Part shown: positions 1-11,399 of the stretch, one piece after another | How positions within the stretch are numbered: position 1 is the stretch's first letter | Layout: each line of letters begins with the position of its first letter | Source: Plotosus lineatus | Taxonomy: Eukaryota; Chordata; Actinopteri; Siluriformes; Plotosidae | NCBI GenBank assembly: GCA_024760905.1 | Contig: CM045734.1 | Coordinates: 41,168,564 to 41,232,563, forward strand | Length of the DNA stretch: 64,000 nucleotides | Direction: 5' to 3' | Notes under the pieces: model-generated | What the model saw: only the letters and a program-made list of their open reading frames with translations | Told to the model about the DNA's origin: nothing | Databases searched by the model: none | Translations under genes and position numbers: made by a program

Positions 1-625
1 AAAAATCTCTGATGTATTTACCTATTCTGGTACTAATTTGCTGGGTGGTGTTCTATGTCTAATTTGGACAAGTTAGGTGTTTTCTACCACTCTGGTGCCA
101 TCGTGCCATATAAATTATATAATGCAGAGTTAAAAAGTCAACTTGGAACATTATTACAAAATACATCTTGGGTGCTATGGAAGATCACAGGTTAATTATA
201 AATATTATTATGTAAGTCATTCAGAGTAGATTTTTCAAATAAACTATGTTGGACTAATCACTAACCTGAAATTTGTGAAACATTGTTCAATAGGAGAACT
301 AAAACCATGCAGCCTAACTCATAAGGAGACTCTTGAAGGGCTCATTAAATAAAATAAAATAAAATAAAATGTTTCTGAGAGGAGATAAATCCTATGGGGA
401 TAAACTGGAAAACTCTAAATGTTCTAGATGCACCCTTTATTGAATTATATTTAAATAATTGTGTCATCAAGGAGTGGCCAATGACATATAAGAAAATTCC
501 ATTATTGCCACAATTATGTCTCTGCACCACAGAAGGATTACAAATTATAATTATTATTTATACTAAAGGAGCTAAGGCAAAGCATGGCAAAGCATTTCTC
601 AAGGTGCAAAGCATGGTTTCAAACT

Positions 626-628
<3 letters not shown>
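1..628. other. Unique AT-rich sequence, nothing recognised
   Basis: Only a short (AAAAT)n run at 348-370 stands out. No exon with splice sites on either strand. Confidence 0.5.

Positions 629-703
<75 letters not shown>
629..703. repeat. (AT)n microsatellite
   Basis: Pure AT run of about 75 bp in otherwise unique sequence. Confidence 0.98.
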
Positions 704-705
<2 letters not shown>

Positions 706-1519
706 CATAATATGGTTATGTTATAATGTAGATGTACATAGAACTGTCATCGGCATAATGGTTACTGGAAGATGTGTTGTTGGCTCACAGCATGTTGTGT
801 CATGACACCTTCACTGTTATGCAACATTTAACTTGACCCTCATGGGGAAACCCAAAGGCTCAGCAGTTTATGATATAACCCTTCAGTGTGTTTTGATAGC
901 CCACGTAAAGCCACATTTAAACGCACTGCCCTTTTTCTATTTCCTAGGTTCTTCCTTGATGACCTGAAGTGAGATGATATCGGAAAATGCCCGATCTGAA
1001 CAGAGCCAGGTGACACAAGGTGGTAATGTTAGCCGTCCTGTGATGGCCCCTCACCCCCATGAGAGAAGATCATGTTAATGCTGTACTGAGGTTAGCAATT
1101 AGCTTGAGGGCCACCATGATCTGGAGCTTGACCTGAACAGCATGCATCCAATTTCCCTAATACAAGAGAAAATAGTGTGCAGGGCTCCAACCAGTTTGAA
1201 CCAGATATCCAAATGACGAGAACGAGTCAAAATATTTACGTCAAACATACAAGCATGGGTCAAATTAGATTAAAGAGAATGGATATGTTTGATTTGGCAA
1301 CCCAGTATGGCCTTTGTTGCCTAATCAGATTGAGTCGTAGGACCAATGTGCTGTTTGAATTAATTTGCTTGTGTTTGTGTGAGTGTGGGAGTGTAGCGAC
1401 AGACAAACCCGTGCTCGCACAAATCTCAGCAAAAGCACAGGAAAGGAGACCTTGATGTAGACATAGAGGTCCAGAAACCCAGACTGCTTTTTCCTTTCCT
1501 AGACTTTCACACACATCCG

Positions 1520-1550
<31 letters not shown>

Positions 1551-2562
1551 TCTGTTTTCATCCTTGACGTCATCTGGGGCCGACTGATTACAAGAAATGA
1601 GCAGCCAGGATAAACTCACATGCGTCACACCGAATTTGGCCATTTGAGTCTACCTCTCATGGGTGAATAGTGGAGACAGCACTTATTATTAGTTATAAAC
1701 AAAATAGTTTATTTTATATACATGGAAATTTAGTGTACTTGTAGACGAGGGTAGTGCTTATCCTGGCTTTATCTTTGCTATGTTTCCTTCCTTGGGTAAT
1801 ATGAAATGCAGTTGCTGAGGTCACATGGTGCTGAGTAACTTTCCTTTTGATAAAAACTGTTGGTATAATTTTGGTCCCGAGCACCATGATGTGCCCACAT
1901 CCATTCCTGTATATCATCCATTTTTCCATTTGTGAGAGAGTGAAAAAAAATGTCAATATACTTCAGTTTTACCTGAATATAAAATACACCACTCCCACTA
2001 AATCAAGATTCACCAGCCACCAAGCTAGGAGTGTAATTCTAATCAAAAATCAACACAAACAAATGACACATATAGTCGTAATACTAGGAGAAATAACTCT
2101 CATACTAACATTAGAGAGGAAAAACAGTTCGAGAGGAAGCTGCATTACGGAAAACAGACAGGGTAAAGTTGAATGTGTCAAACAGGCTAATTTACAACTC
2201 TACAGATAAATGACTCAATGACTTTGCCAAGTGTAAATCATTCTAGAATATGATACACCTATAGTGGGGTATGGACCTGTGTGTCTCAAAGTTCATGACT
2301 TGCTGTCTGTAAAAAATGTCAGTTCGTCTGAGAAAAAGGTCTGTACAGCTTGGAATGAAAATATCCCTGGTGAGTTTACAGACCAATGTGTTATGGTTAA
2401 AGAAAAGAAGCAGAAAAAGGAAGAAAAAATGGCCCGATGCAACCAAAAACGTATGGACAAACAAACAAACAAACACATAAGTAAGTATAATATCATTTTA
2501 AAGATTAACAAGTACAGTACGCTAATAAGAATTAATGACAGTGCTGCACTTTACTCATACAG
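704..2562. other. Unique intronic sequence, no gene recognised
   Basis: No exon of adgrv1 and no known repeat, apart from a (TC)n run at 1520-1547. The part from about 900 to 1480 has balanced composition unlike its AT-rich surroundings. Confidence 0.5.
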
Positions 2563-2862
2563 TTATTTGTAAGCTGCTTTATCCAAATTAGGGTCGTGTA
2601 GAATCTGGTGCCTACGCCAGTTGCCTCCATGCGAAGGCGGCGTACACCCTGAACATCTCGCCAGTCCCCCGAGTGCAGCTAACTGTATTATCAAACGCCA
2701 GCCATGTCTGTCACTGTCTGTGGCCATTGTGGTGATTCGTAAAGAGTAGGCTGCATTGCCATTAGCGAGTTTCTGCATAGCGATGGCTGTCCAGAGCGTA
2801 CTCTGCCCTCACACATGGAAATGGGTGTCAGCTTCTTCACAACCTTAACTTAGATTAAGTGG
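2563..2862. mobile_element. Two SINE family A fragments in opposite orientation
   Basis: 2563-2670 is the reversed variant 3' end (gctttatccaaattagggtc). 2671-2862 is a forward body and 3' end (agtgcagctaactgtattat; then cttagattaagtggttc). They meet near 2670. Confidence 0.7.
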
Positions 2863-3189
2863 TTCAAAAAATAAGACAGGGCATGAAATTTGCGCCGGTC
2901 CACTGGCATTTGCCGGCATTTTTGTGGGAGGTCCGGAAAAATCCTCCCCAATACCGGCCCCTGTGTCAGGCAGAAGGCCTTTTCAGCAAAATGGACAACC
3001 CGCCATCGCCCAAGATATCCCACTTCATAAACTTGATAAAGTAATACTAATAATTACTGACTGTCTGTGTTTTGATTACATTGGTGCAACATCTTTCGGC
3101 CACGGGGAAAAGTACGGTGAAATAAATTGGTGTCGACTCATGAATAATATTGGAAACCATAATATTGATAATTTTGGATAGTCATTATG

Positions 3190-3681
3190 TATTAAATAAA
3201 AAAGCGCTTAGGCTTCTTCCCAGAAGCTACAGAAGATGCAGGGCGTTAGAGTGGCATCGTAGCGCTTAAATAATCATTAAAAACACACTAAAAAAACGTG
3301 AATTCACAATTCAAGCAATCACGTTGATCAGTGGTCCCCAACCACCAGTCCACGGACCGGCGCCAGTCCGTGGCTCAATTGGTCCAGTCCGCAGAAGAAA
3401 TAATTAATTATTTCCGTTTTATTTATTATCTGAGTCTGAACAATCATTATTTTTGAAAAATCTTCACTTTTGAGCACTAAAATGTAACCCACAAGGGGAC
3501 GGCAGATGAACAGAGGCGTGGGTAGCAGTAGCAGTAGCAGGGATTTTGGGTGAGACTGAGACTGAGCCTTCATTCTCCCAGCTGGTGCACTATCACGTGG
3601 TGTTTTTTTTAAGAAAAGTTCAAGCTCTACTTCTCAATTAACTTTATTTCAAGCTGTTGAAAAATAACATTCATGGTGTGC

Positions 3682-3725
<44 letters not shown>

Positions 3726-4015
3726 AATATTTTATACAAAGTTACATTTATAATACAAACATTCTATGACCCCCCCCTCCCGGTCCATGATAAATTTGTC
3801 AAGGGTTGACCTGTCCGTGGTGATAAAAAGGTTGGGGACCACTGACGCTGATGACATGTGTGCGAAGGAGAAAAAAAAGTGGAGTACACATTACGTGCAA
3901 CCAACCAGCAGGAGGGAGAAACAAAAGCTCTCAGCCATTGGCTAAATTTGAATCACGTGCCAGTAACTTCCGGGTTTGCCGCTAATCCGCGAGTATAAAG
4001 GTTAGGTTGCTGCCC
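3190..4015 (-). mobile_element. Tigger-like non-coding element split by a hAT
   Basis: 3190-3328 and 3845-4015 rejoin to match the repeat units at 39322-40224 (gcttcttcccagaagctaca; cattggctaaatttgaatca; ttccgggtttgccgctaatc). Confidence 0.72.
3329..3844. mobile_element. hAT (Charlie-like) non-autonomous element
   Basis: Tips CAGTGGTCCCCAACCACC and AGGTTGGGGACCACTG. Flanks acgttgat and acgctgat are an 8-bp duplication with one change. A (TTA)n run lies inside. No coding frame. Confidence 0.88.
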
Positions 4016-4542
4016 CCGCGACCCGACCCCGGACTTTGTGGAAGACGATGATGATGATGATGATGATGATAGAACGCTAACTCGAGACAACTTTGATAAT
4101 TACTTTAAGGTTACTGATTTCTATGTTAAGTTTTGAGAACAGAATTAGACTCGAGATTTAGAGACTCAATCTAGTTCTTGCTTACATCCTTTTTGTTTGC
4201 ATTGTTATTCTTTGTTCATGGAGTTTAATTTAATCAGCAGAATAATAAATAAAGAGTTGTATATGATAGAGAATTGGTTTACATGTATGATTTACATGTA
4301 TGACTTATTCAGTCATAATAGCTATTGTACACCAAACATATAGACAGGTGAACAAGTGAATGAAAAAAATAATAACAGATTATCATGTAATTATTCATTC
4401 CAGTAATAGTGGGGTCCAGTACAATTCTTAAGGGTCCTGCAAATTTTTTCCGCTGTCTGCCCCCCTGTCTGGTGGAAAACTTTCTTAATTTCGTGCCCTG
4501 TATATATATATATATATAATATATATATTTATATTCATTCAT

Positions 4543-4966
4543 CATTCAGTTTCTGAACCGCTTAATCCTAATGAGGGTTTAAGGGAGGATGGTGCCCATC
4601 TCAGCCAACTCTGGGTGAGGGCAGAGTACACCCTGGACAGCTCGTCAGGCCATCATTGGGCAGAAATACGGTGACTGCTGTGCAGCTACTCTTGTCGAAA
4701 GTCAGCAATGGTTCTTTTACATGCCTCACACCATAGACCGTGAGAGACATGGCCGGCCTTTGATAAGCCAGTTAGCTGGACTGGGGGGGACAGTGACAAC
4801 CCACTTGAACCCCAACATTAGGATCAGTGATTCATTACCTTTACCACCAGGCCACTACTGCCCCCTATCGACTGATCCTCAGGTTGGGGGTTCAAGCTCC
4901 ACTGTCAACGATTGTCACTGCAGCACAACCCCCCTCCCCCATTACAAAAAATGAATGAATGAATAT
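4543..4966 (-). mobile_element. SINE family A copy with an abutting forward fragment
   Basis: 4543-4864 is a reversed copy (ctgaaccgcttaatcctaat; then cataggccgtgag-like ccatagaccgtgagagac). 4865-4966 is a forward head fragment with a B box ggttcaagctcc and a (GAAT)n tail. Confidence 0.75.
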
Positions 4967-5104
4967 ATAAAATTAAAACATTATATATTATTGTTATATT
5001 TTTAATAATGTGTTTTACCTTTATATGTTTATAGCTTGTTTTTTATTCATATATAATTATTGTCATGTGTGAACAGCTTAATCCCAATTAGGGTTGCAGG
5101 GAAG

Positions 5105-5821
5105 CGCATATACGCATGAAATATATCACACCGAGTTCGATAGAACTGTCACGCTAAATCAATACAGGACGATCTCTCTTATCCTGTGATGAATTTTTTC
5201 CTAAAGGGGTGTGCTGCAACAGAAGACCATAATGGATCACTGAATAGTTTCCTCAATATGAAAATTATGTAAATCCCACGCTATGACCTTCACCATCACC
5301 AGAACTCAAGGCTTTGGAGCACCTACAGGATTTTCTGAAGTGGTGCGTTAGACAGCGCTCTCCGCCACCATCATTAATAAACCAATTGAGAAAATATCTT
5401 CTGGAAGAGTAGTGTTTCTCTAGGAAATTCCAGTGCCGGAGATTTATAAAATCTGTGCTAGGGTGCATTAAAGATGTTTAGGCGGCTTGTGGTAACCCTA
5501 CACCTAAATCACTCTGTGCATTTTTTAATCATTTTGATTGCTGGTTATTTATTTACTAAGCATTTATACCATATAAGTACTATAATTAATCATGAAAGTA
5601 ATTTTGGAACTTCCGCTCCAAGGATTACTGAAGACCAAGTACTGTAGTTTTATCCATACGTCTGTGAACTTTAATATCCTGTGCCATACAATTTGAAATA
5701 TGCGGACCAGACATCAGCTGTAATGACTACATAGTTACTGATTAATTAAAATGGATTTATCGCATTATTTAAAAATTTAGTTGGTATAATTGCTTAAAGA
5801 TTGTCAGTTGCTACATATAGT

Positions 5822-5826
<5 letters not shown>
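5105..5826. other. Unique intronic sequence, nothing recognised
   Basis: No exon-like frame with splice sites, no repeat I recognise. A (TA)n run follows at 5827-5890. Confidence 0.5.

Positions 5827-5890
<64 letters not shown>
5827..5890. repeat. (TA)n microsatellite
   Basis: Pure TA run of about 64 bp. Confidence 0.98.
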
Positions 5891-5951
5891 GCAGATGTTT
5901 TGAGGTAAGAGTCCCTTTTTTATTTTACTAGTATTGCTTGTACTGGTTCAA

Positions 5952-6290
5952 GGGCAGTGGTGGCCTGGTGGTATAGGGCGCTGGCTCGCTGATCCAATGG
6001 TTGGGGGTTCGAGTCCTACTCTCCACAGGGTTGTCACTGTCCCCCCAGTGCAGCTAACTGGGTTATCAAAAGCCAGCCATGTCTCTCACTGTCTATGGTG
6101 AGAGGTTCATGTAAAAGAACCATTGCTGACTTTTGTAGAAGAGTAGCTGTAAAGCCGTCAGCGTGTTTCTGTCCCTTGCTAAAGGGTTGTGTCAGGAAGG
6201 GCATACGACGTAAAAACGTATGCCAAATCAAATGTGCAAATCATTCGCTGTGGCAACCCCGGATAAAGGTAAAAAGCCGAAAGGAAATCT
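5952..6290 (+). mobile_element. SINE family A, LINE-tail subfamily, plus strand
   Basis: Head gggcagtggtggcctggtgg, B box ggttcgagtcct, body cagctaactgggttatcaaa, then agggttgtgtcaggaagggc and the LINE-like tail gctgtggcaacccc, then aaaagccgaaagg. First arm of an inverted pair. Confidence 0.88.
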
Positions 6291-6359
6291 CCTGCTTGTA
6301 CTAGTTCAAATTTCATCTCGTGTGAAGGAGAATCATGATGTACAGTGTGATGATGATGA

Positions 6360-6692
6360 TTTCCTTTCGGCTTTTTCCCTTTTTATCAGGGGTCGCCACA
6401 GCGAATGATTCGCAAGTTTGATTTGGCTTACGTCGTATGCCCTTCCTGACACAACCCTTTAGCAAGGGACAGAAACACGCTGACGGCTTTACAGCTACTC
6501 TTCTACAAAAGTTTTACATGAACCTCTCACCATAGACAGTGAGAGACATGGCCGGCCTTTGATAACCCAGTTAGCTGCACTGGGGGGGGTGGGGGGAGGG
6601 GGACAGTGACAACATTGTGGAGAGTGGGACTCGAACCCCCAACCTTAGGATAAGTGATTCAATGCCCTATACCACTAGACCACCGCTGCCCA
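6360..6692 (-). mobile_element. SINE family A, LINE-tail subfamily, minus strand
   Basis: Starts with the reversed tail tttcctttcggctttttccc and ends with the reversed head tagaccaccgctgccc. It is the inverted partner of 5952-6290 across about 70 bp. Confidence 0.88.
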
Positions 6693-6931
6693 TGATGTAC
6701 AGTGTATATGCACTATAAGGTAACCTCATGTAAATATTTCACCTTGTGCAACTAGCTGCGGTGTTTATAAAACTCTGGAAACTGGAAATACTATTTTGTC
6801 ACATGGGAATGAAGTGGTTTACGTTGTGAACAGAACATAATCCTGTTCTTGAAATCTCCAAGGAGCCTGAGAACATTTGGTTTTTACATGTAAAAAGAAG
6901 GCAAGCTTAAATTTCACTTTGAATAATCACA

Positions 6932-6954
6932 CACACCACACACACACACACGTG

Positions 6955-7001
<47 letters not shown>
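6932..7001. repeat. (CA)n microsatellite
   Basis: CA run with a short gtgcacg interruption near 6952, followed by a poly-G stretch. Confidence 0.97.
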
Positions 7002-7002
<1 letters not shown>

Positions 7003-7148
7003 GAGGTGGGGGGGGGTGCACCTGTTTATGTTTCTAAGATGTTTACGTCTCTGTGTGTTCATGTAGCTCTATACCTTGCACGGTCACTGTGTGCAGACAG
7101 CATACATTTGAAGCTAAACACCTTTTTATTGTGCAGGCTTGCTAGCTA

Positions 7149-7766
7149 ATTGCCCTAGTTAAATGTGTTATTGCTGCTCATATGAAGAGCCCTAGCCATG
7201 ATGACACACAAAGCCAGGTGAGCTTTGCTGGGTAACTTTCCACTCAGTACAATCTTTAGTTGTGAGAGGAAGGACAGAGGGAGAGACAGGTGGCTTGACC
7301 CTTCAGGTTGAAATTGGTCTTGCTTTTTTCTTCTATTGCCTCCATTAATCAGCTCAGCTGCATATTTTATGTGGATCACTGTGCAGCCAAAAGCCAAGCT
7401 GCACAGATATGATGAGTTGTGTATGTGGCTATCAGCCAAAGCAGAGGTATTAAAGAAATGATTACAATAAGTTACCAGTTGAAGGAAGGGGATAAAACAA
7501 TGCCAATGTTCTCTTAATGAGCTGTTAATCAGATATGAATGCGTGGATTTTGTTTTGGCTGCTTGCATCCATTACAAAAGGTTACAGAGTTCAAACTAGC
7601 AGATCATTTTTAGAAAGTAGGGAAGAATTTAATCTTGCCAGTGACTCATGATCATAGACTTCGTTGGTGCCGGGCAACCGTAGTAAATGCGTAGCCTCAA
7701 TCAAAATTGAGAGGCCATCATGCCTTGCTTATGCTACAGGCATGGTTATACAATTTATTGGATATA
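7149..7766. other. Unique intronic sequence with conserved-element look
   Basis: No exon of adgrv1. The part 7320-7580 has AT-rich cores such as cttaatgagctgttaatcag in balanced sequence free of repeats. The open minus frame of about 137 codons shows no domain I recognise. Confidence 0.4.
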
Positions 7767-8500
7767 CAGACGCTCCCCAACTTACGTTTTAGTTCGGTTC
7801 TGGACAGCTGAACGTTAGCTGAAAAAAAAATCGTAAGTTGTTACTGTATGTTCCAGTGACGTATGGCGTTCATACATCCATTCATACATCCATAAATACC
7901 ATTACCGTATCTCATAAAGCACCCCTAAATCAATTATGATAAACATAACATTGTAAAATAATATCAAATAATATCAACATTAATTTCAAATAAATTAAAT
8001 TCAAGCAAAATAATTTAAAATAGATAAATTTTATTCAAATTCACTCATCAAAGATCAAATACAGTATCAAATATAACCGTTAACATTCTCTGTGATGCGA
8101 TCTTTCTGCTTGTAAATGGTTCTGATGGTCGAAGGAGCCATTTGGAAGAAACGTGCAATAGTTGAATGTTTTTCACCAGCATCAGTTTTCTTGATAATAG
8201 CCATCTTCGTTTCTAACGAGATGGCTTGCCGCTTTTTCTGATTACCACTATCACTAGTAGGCTTACGCTTCTGACCAATATTTTCTAAGGGTTACAAAAA
8301 TCCGCAAAACAGTGTAAACACAAAGATCACAGAGACGACGTCTTTAACAGACTAAGGGTACCACGCGGTGAACTGGGAAGAAGGAGGGCGCGTTCAGTCT
8401 GTCATTTGTAAACAATGGACGCAGCGTTTACATCAATTACATCAGCGTACTACGTAGGTACGTTTCGTACTATAGAGAGCACGCTAAACTCAAAATTTGA
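7767..8500 (-). mobile_element. Tigger-like element, right end not found
   Basis: The left tip CAGACGCTCCCCAACTTACG is preceded by TA. The minus strand carries a transposase start at 8085-8277. Tips match the MITE at 50078. Confidence 0.78.
8085..8277 (-). pseudogene. Tigger transposase N-terminal HTH remnant
   Basis: The minus strand reads GQKRKPTSDSGNQKKRQAIS, then LETKMAIIKKTDAGEKHSTI and FQMAPSTIRTIYKQKDRITE. This is the N-terminal psq-type HTH of Tigger/TIGD transposases; the rest of the protein is absent. Confidence 0.82.
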
Positions 8501-8518
8501 CATAATTAAAAAAAAACT

Positions 8519-8862
8519 AGTGGTGGTCTAGTGGTATAGGGTGCTGGATCACTGATCCAAAGGTTGGGGGTTCGAGTCCCACTTTCCACAACGTTGTCAC
8601 TGCCCCCCCCCCCCCAGTGCAGCTAACTGGGTTATCAAAAGCTGGCCATGTGTCCCACTGTCTATGGTGTGAGGCATGTAAAAGAACCATTGCTGACTTT
8701 CGTAAAGAGTAGGTTGCATAGCCGTCAGCAGGTTTCCACCCTGCAATGGCCTGGCGAGCTGTCCAGGGTGTACTCTGCCCTCGCCCGAAGTTGGCTGGGA
8801 TCCAGCCTCCCCGCGACCCAAATTATGATTAAGCGGTTACAGAAAATGAACTGAACTGAACT
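8519..8862 (+). mobile_element. SINE family A, variant 3' end
   Basis: Head gtggtggtctagtggtatag, B box ggttcgagtcccac, body cagctaactgggttatcaaa and 3' end gattaagcggttacagaaaa. Confidence 0.87.
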
Positions 8863-9051
8863 TTGGGTCATGATCTGTTCCTTTTCTCTCGACAGTGCCC
8901 TCAAAAGGGCTACATTATAATGTAAACTAATCTTTGTGTATTGAAGATTTAACTGGTGAAATCTTATGAAGTTGTTAAGGTCACACTATTCTAATATTCT
9001 CTGTACCTTAAACTTTGATATGTTTTAAACTGAAAGTGTTCCAAAGTACAA

Positions 9052-9331
9052 ACTGGATTCCAAAAATGTTGGGACAATATATAAATTGTGAATAAAAACT
9101 GAATGCAATAATGTGGAAGTGCCAAATTTCAATATTTTATTCTGAATAGAACATAGATGACAGGGTCAAAAGTTTAAACTGAGAAAATGTATAATTTTAA
9201 GGGGAATTATGTTGATTTTAAATTTCATGGTGTCAACAAATCTGACAAAAGTTGGTACAGGTAGCATCATTGCCCTCAGTTTTTATTCACAATTTGTATA
9301 GTGTCCCAAATTTTTTGGAATCCAGTTTGTA
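9052..9331. mobile_element. Tc1-derived MITE
   Basis: Tips caaactggattcc and ggaatccagtttg, each bounded by TA. The arms match the long terminal repeats of the Tc1 element at 29283-30905 (aacatagatgacagggtc). The transposase region is deleted. Confidence 0.88.
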
Positions 9332-9797
9332 GCAAATAGTGCCAGCAAAATTAAAATGAAGAAGCAATTTCTAAATTTATCCTGGTTTTCCTGCTTTCCT
9401 GCTTTACCGACGCTTTCACTTGTGTGTTGTCATGTTTAAAAACAACAAATCAAACAATGATTACACAACTGGTATAAATTCTGGACCTTAGGTTAACCTG
9501 GTTATTCATGAACTAATGATACAATGCCAGAGCCGGCCAAGAAAACACATGAGTAGCCAAATACCACATGATACAGACAAAAACTCTGTCGGCAATGAAC
9601 ATCAGCACAAAGTGCAAAGCCAGAATTCCATAAATGGGTTTGCTTCCAATTTACTAACAGACTGCACTAAAATAAGCATTTAAATTAATTTCAAGTATTT
9701 TATCATTGCGTTGCTGACACTTTCAAGAAAGCCGTAAGTCACACTTAGAATATTGTCTAAGTTAGAAATATATAAAAAATAGAAATATATATATTGT

Positions 9798-10112
9798 GGG
9801 GCCGGTGGCGTAGTGGTTAGGGTGCTGCGCTCATGATCAAGAGGTTGTGAGTTCAAATCCCACTGAGACCCTCACTGTGCTAAGACCCCTGGGTAACGTC
9901 TCAACCACAAGTGTGCCTCTGTTCACGCAGCAGTATAAATGGGTACCAGTTAAATATACTGAGAAGGTAACCTGCGATGGACTAGCGTCCCATCCAGGAG
10001 GAGTTGAACTCCTGGTCGCTTCACACTACGGAAACAGGGGATAAGTACCGGCTTGTTGAGCCACGAGGCTAAGCCAATAGGCTCAGGTGTAAAAATCCAA
10101 CAGACTTACTGT
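9798..10112 (+). mobile_element. tRNA-derived SINE, family B
   Basis: Head ggggccggtggcgtagtggt, B box gttcaaatccc, body cagcagtataaatgggtacc, then cgatggactagcgtcccatc and gtgtaaaaatccaacagact. Confidence 0.86.
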
Positions 10113-10117
10113 ACCTC

Positions 10118-11075
10118 TAGAAATATATACTTTTTATCATTTATAAAGCATTAGTTAGCATCAATGTTTATATTAGCATTAACCAAACAGCACAAACTTT
10201 CTAACTTTTGAATCAATGTGAAGCAACTGTAATGTGTAAGTACTGTATGGTTATAAAGACATGTTGAAAGTTATTCACGTCTTCAAGTGATGCAGGATAA
10301 AAAATACTTTCAAAAGATTCTTCTGAGGAACTTACACACATTAAAGGACAGAGTTATAGTTAGTTATAAATCTGGGCTACATAGAAATTGGAACCATTTT
10401 CCTCCTCCAACTAGAATGTATTAAATTAAACAGTGAAAGCAGACCAGACAGACAAGTTTCAGCCTGTGTCCTTGTAAGAGCCACAGTCGCTTAAAAGAGC
10501 CAGCATGGAATTTTCCATTCAAATCAGTTCGTGACAAGAGAAAAAAAAGCAAAAACACCCAATGCCTGACAGAATGCATACGGGTTTGTGGAGACCCACT
10601 AAGTCTGTGAGCATCTTCATGTAATACGGCTTTACAATACTAATTCAAGACCAGTGGAAAATTCCCACTCTGGTTAAGGTCACCTCTTCACAAGCATCAG
10701 TCCACTAGCCACTTGCGGCACCCCCGCCTTTTACTCTGGTTTTATGGGGAGGGAAACTGGAGATAGTTGGGTTGTCACACTGGTAGCCCAATACAGTCAT
10801 TTATATGTGTTCATCCAAGCTGTTGTCATGTAATTCCTAGGAATATCTTTCTATGCATGGACATTAGAGAGACAAGGAGAAAATAGGTATGCAAGGATCA
10901 TCTGGTGAGCATGATTTGATAAAGGAGACTACATGGTTTAAAATTGCATTCGTTCAGCTTTCTGAAATGTTATATTTTATTTTTCCAATTCTGCAATAGA
11001 TAGGATTAAAGTACAGAAAAAGTGTAGTTTAAAGGAATCAATTTTTAAGCTGAAATTCTTGAGGCCTGGATGACA
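10118..11075. other. Unique intronic sequence, nothing recognised
   Basis: No exon-like frame with splice sites and no repeat I recognise. Confidence 0.5.
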
Positions 11076-11398
11076 TTCACTTCACTTCACTTATCCCTGA
11101 ACATCTGAGGATGTCATTGGAGCGCCTTCATGGCAAGACTTGGGCTGATTTGGCCTGGCGGAGACCATCCCTCTCCAGGTCGTAGAAACACGCTGACGGC
11201 TTTGCAGCTACTCTTTACGAAAGTCAGCAATGGTTCTTTTACATGCCTCTCACCATAGACAGTGAAAGACATGGCCTGCCTTTGATAACCCAGTTAGCTA
11301 CACTGGGGGGGACAGTGACAACCTTGTGGGGACTCGAACCACAAACCTTAGGATCAGCGATCCTGCGCCCTAACCACTAGACCACCACTGCCCCCACC
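11075..11398 (-). mobile_element. SINE family A, chimeric 3' end
   Basis: From 11185 rightward it is the reversed body and head (gacagtgaaagacatggcct; cctaaccactagaccacc). The left 100 bp (cttatccctgaacatctgag) is not in the other copies and may be another element. Confidence 0.72.
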
Positions 11399-11399
11399 A

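Larger units (their letters stand above)
2877..4500. other. Composite region bounded by CAGGGCATGAAATT-type inverted ends
   Basis: cagggcatgaaatt at 2877-2890 and its reverse-type aatttcgtgccctg at 4487-4500 are inverted, one change apart, and could be the ends of an old DNA transposon. Inside are a Tigger-like stretch and a hAT. No target duplication could be read. Confidence 0.45.

Noticed and set aside
5952..6060. SINE heads as functional tRNA genes (also at 8519, 9798, 14071, 38123).
   Set aside because: They keep A- and B-box-like motifs but have no cloverleaf acceptor stem and run on into SINE bodies.
7155..7568. 137-codon minus-strand frame as a candidate adgrv1 3' exon.
   Set aside because: No TM segments and no similarity to the cytoplasmic tail; more likely non-coding sequence.
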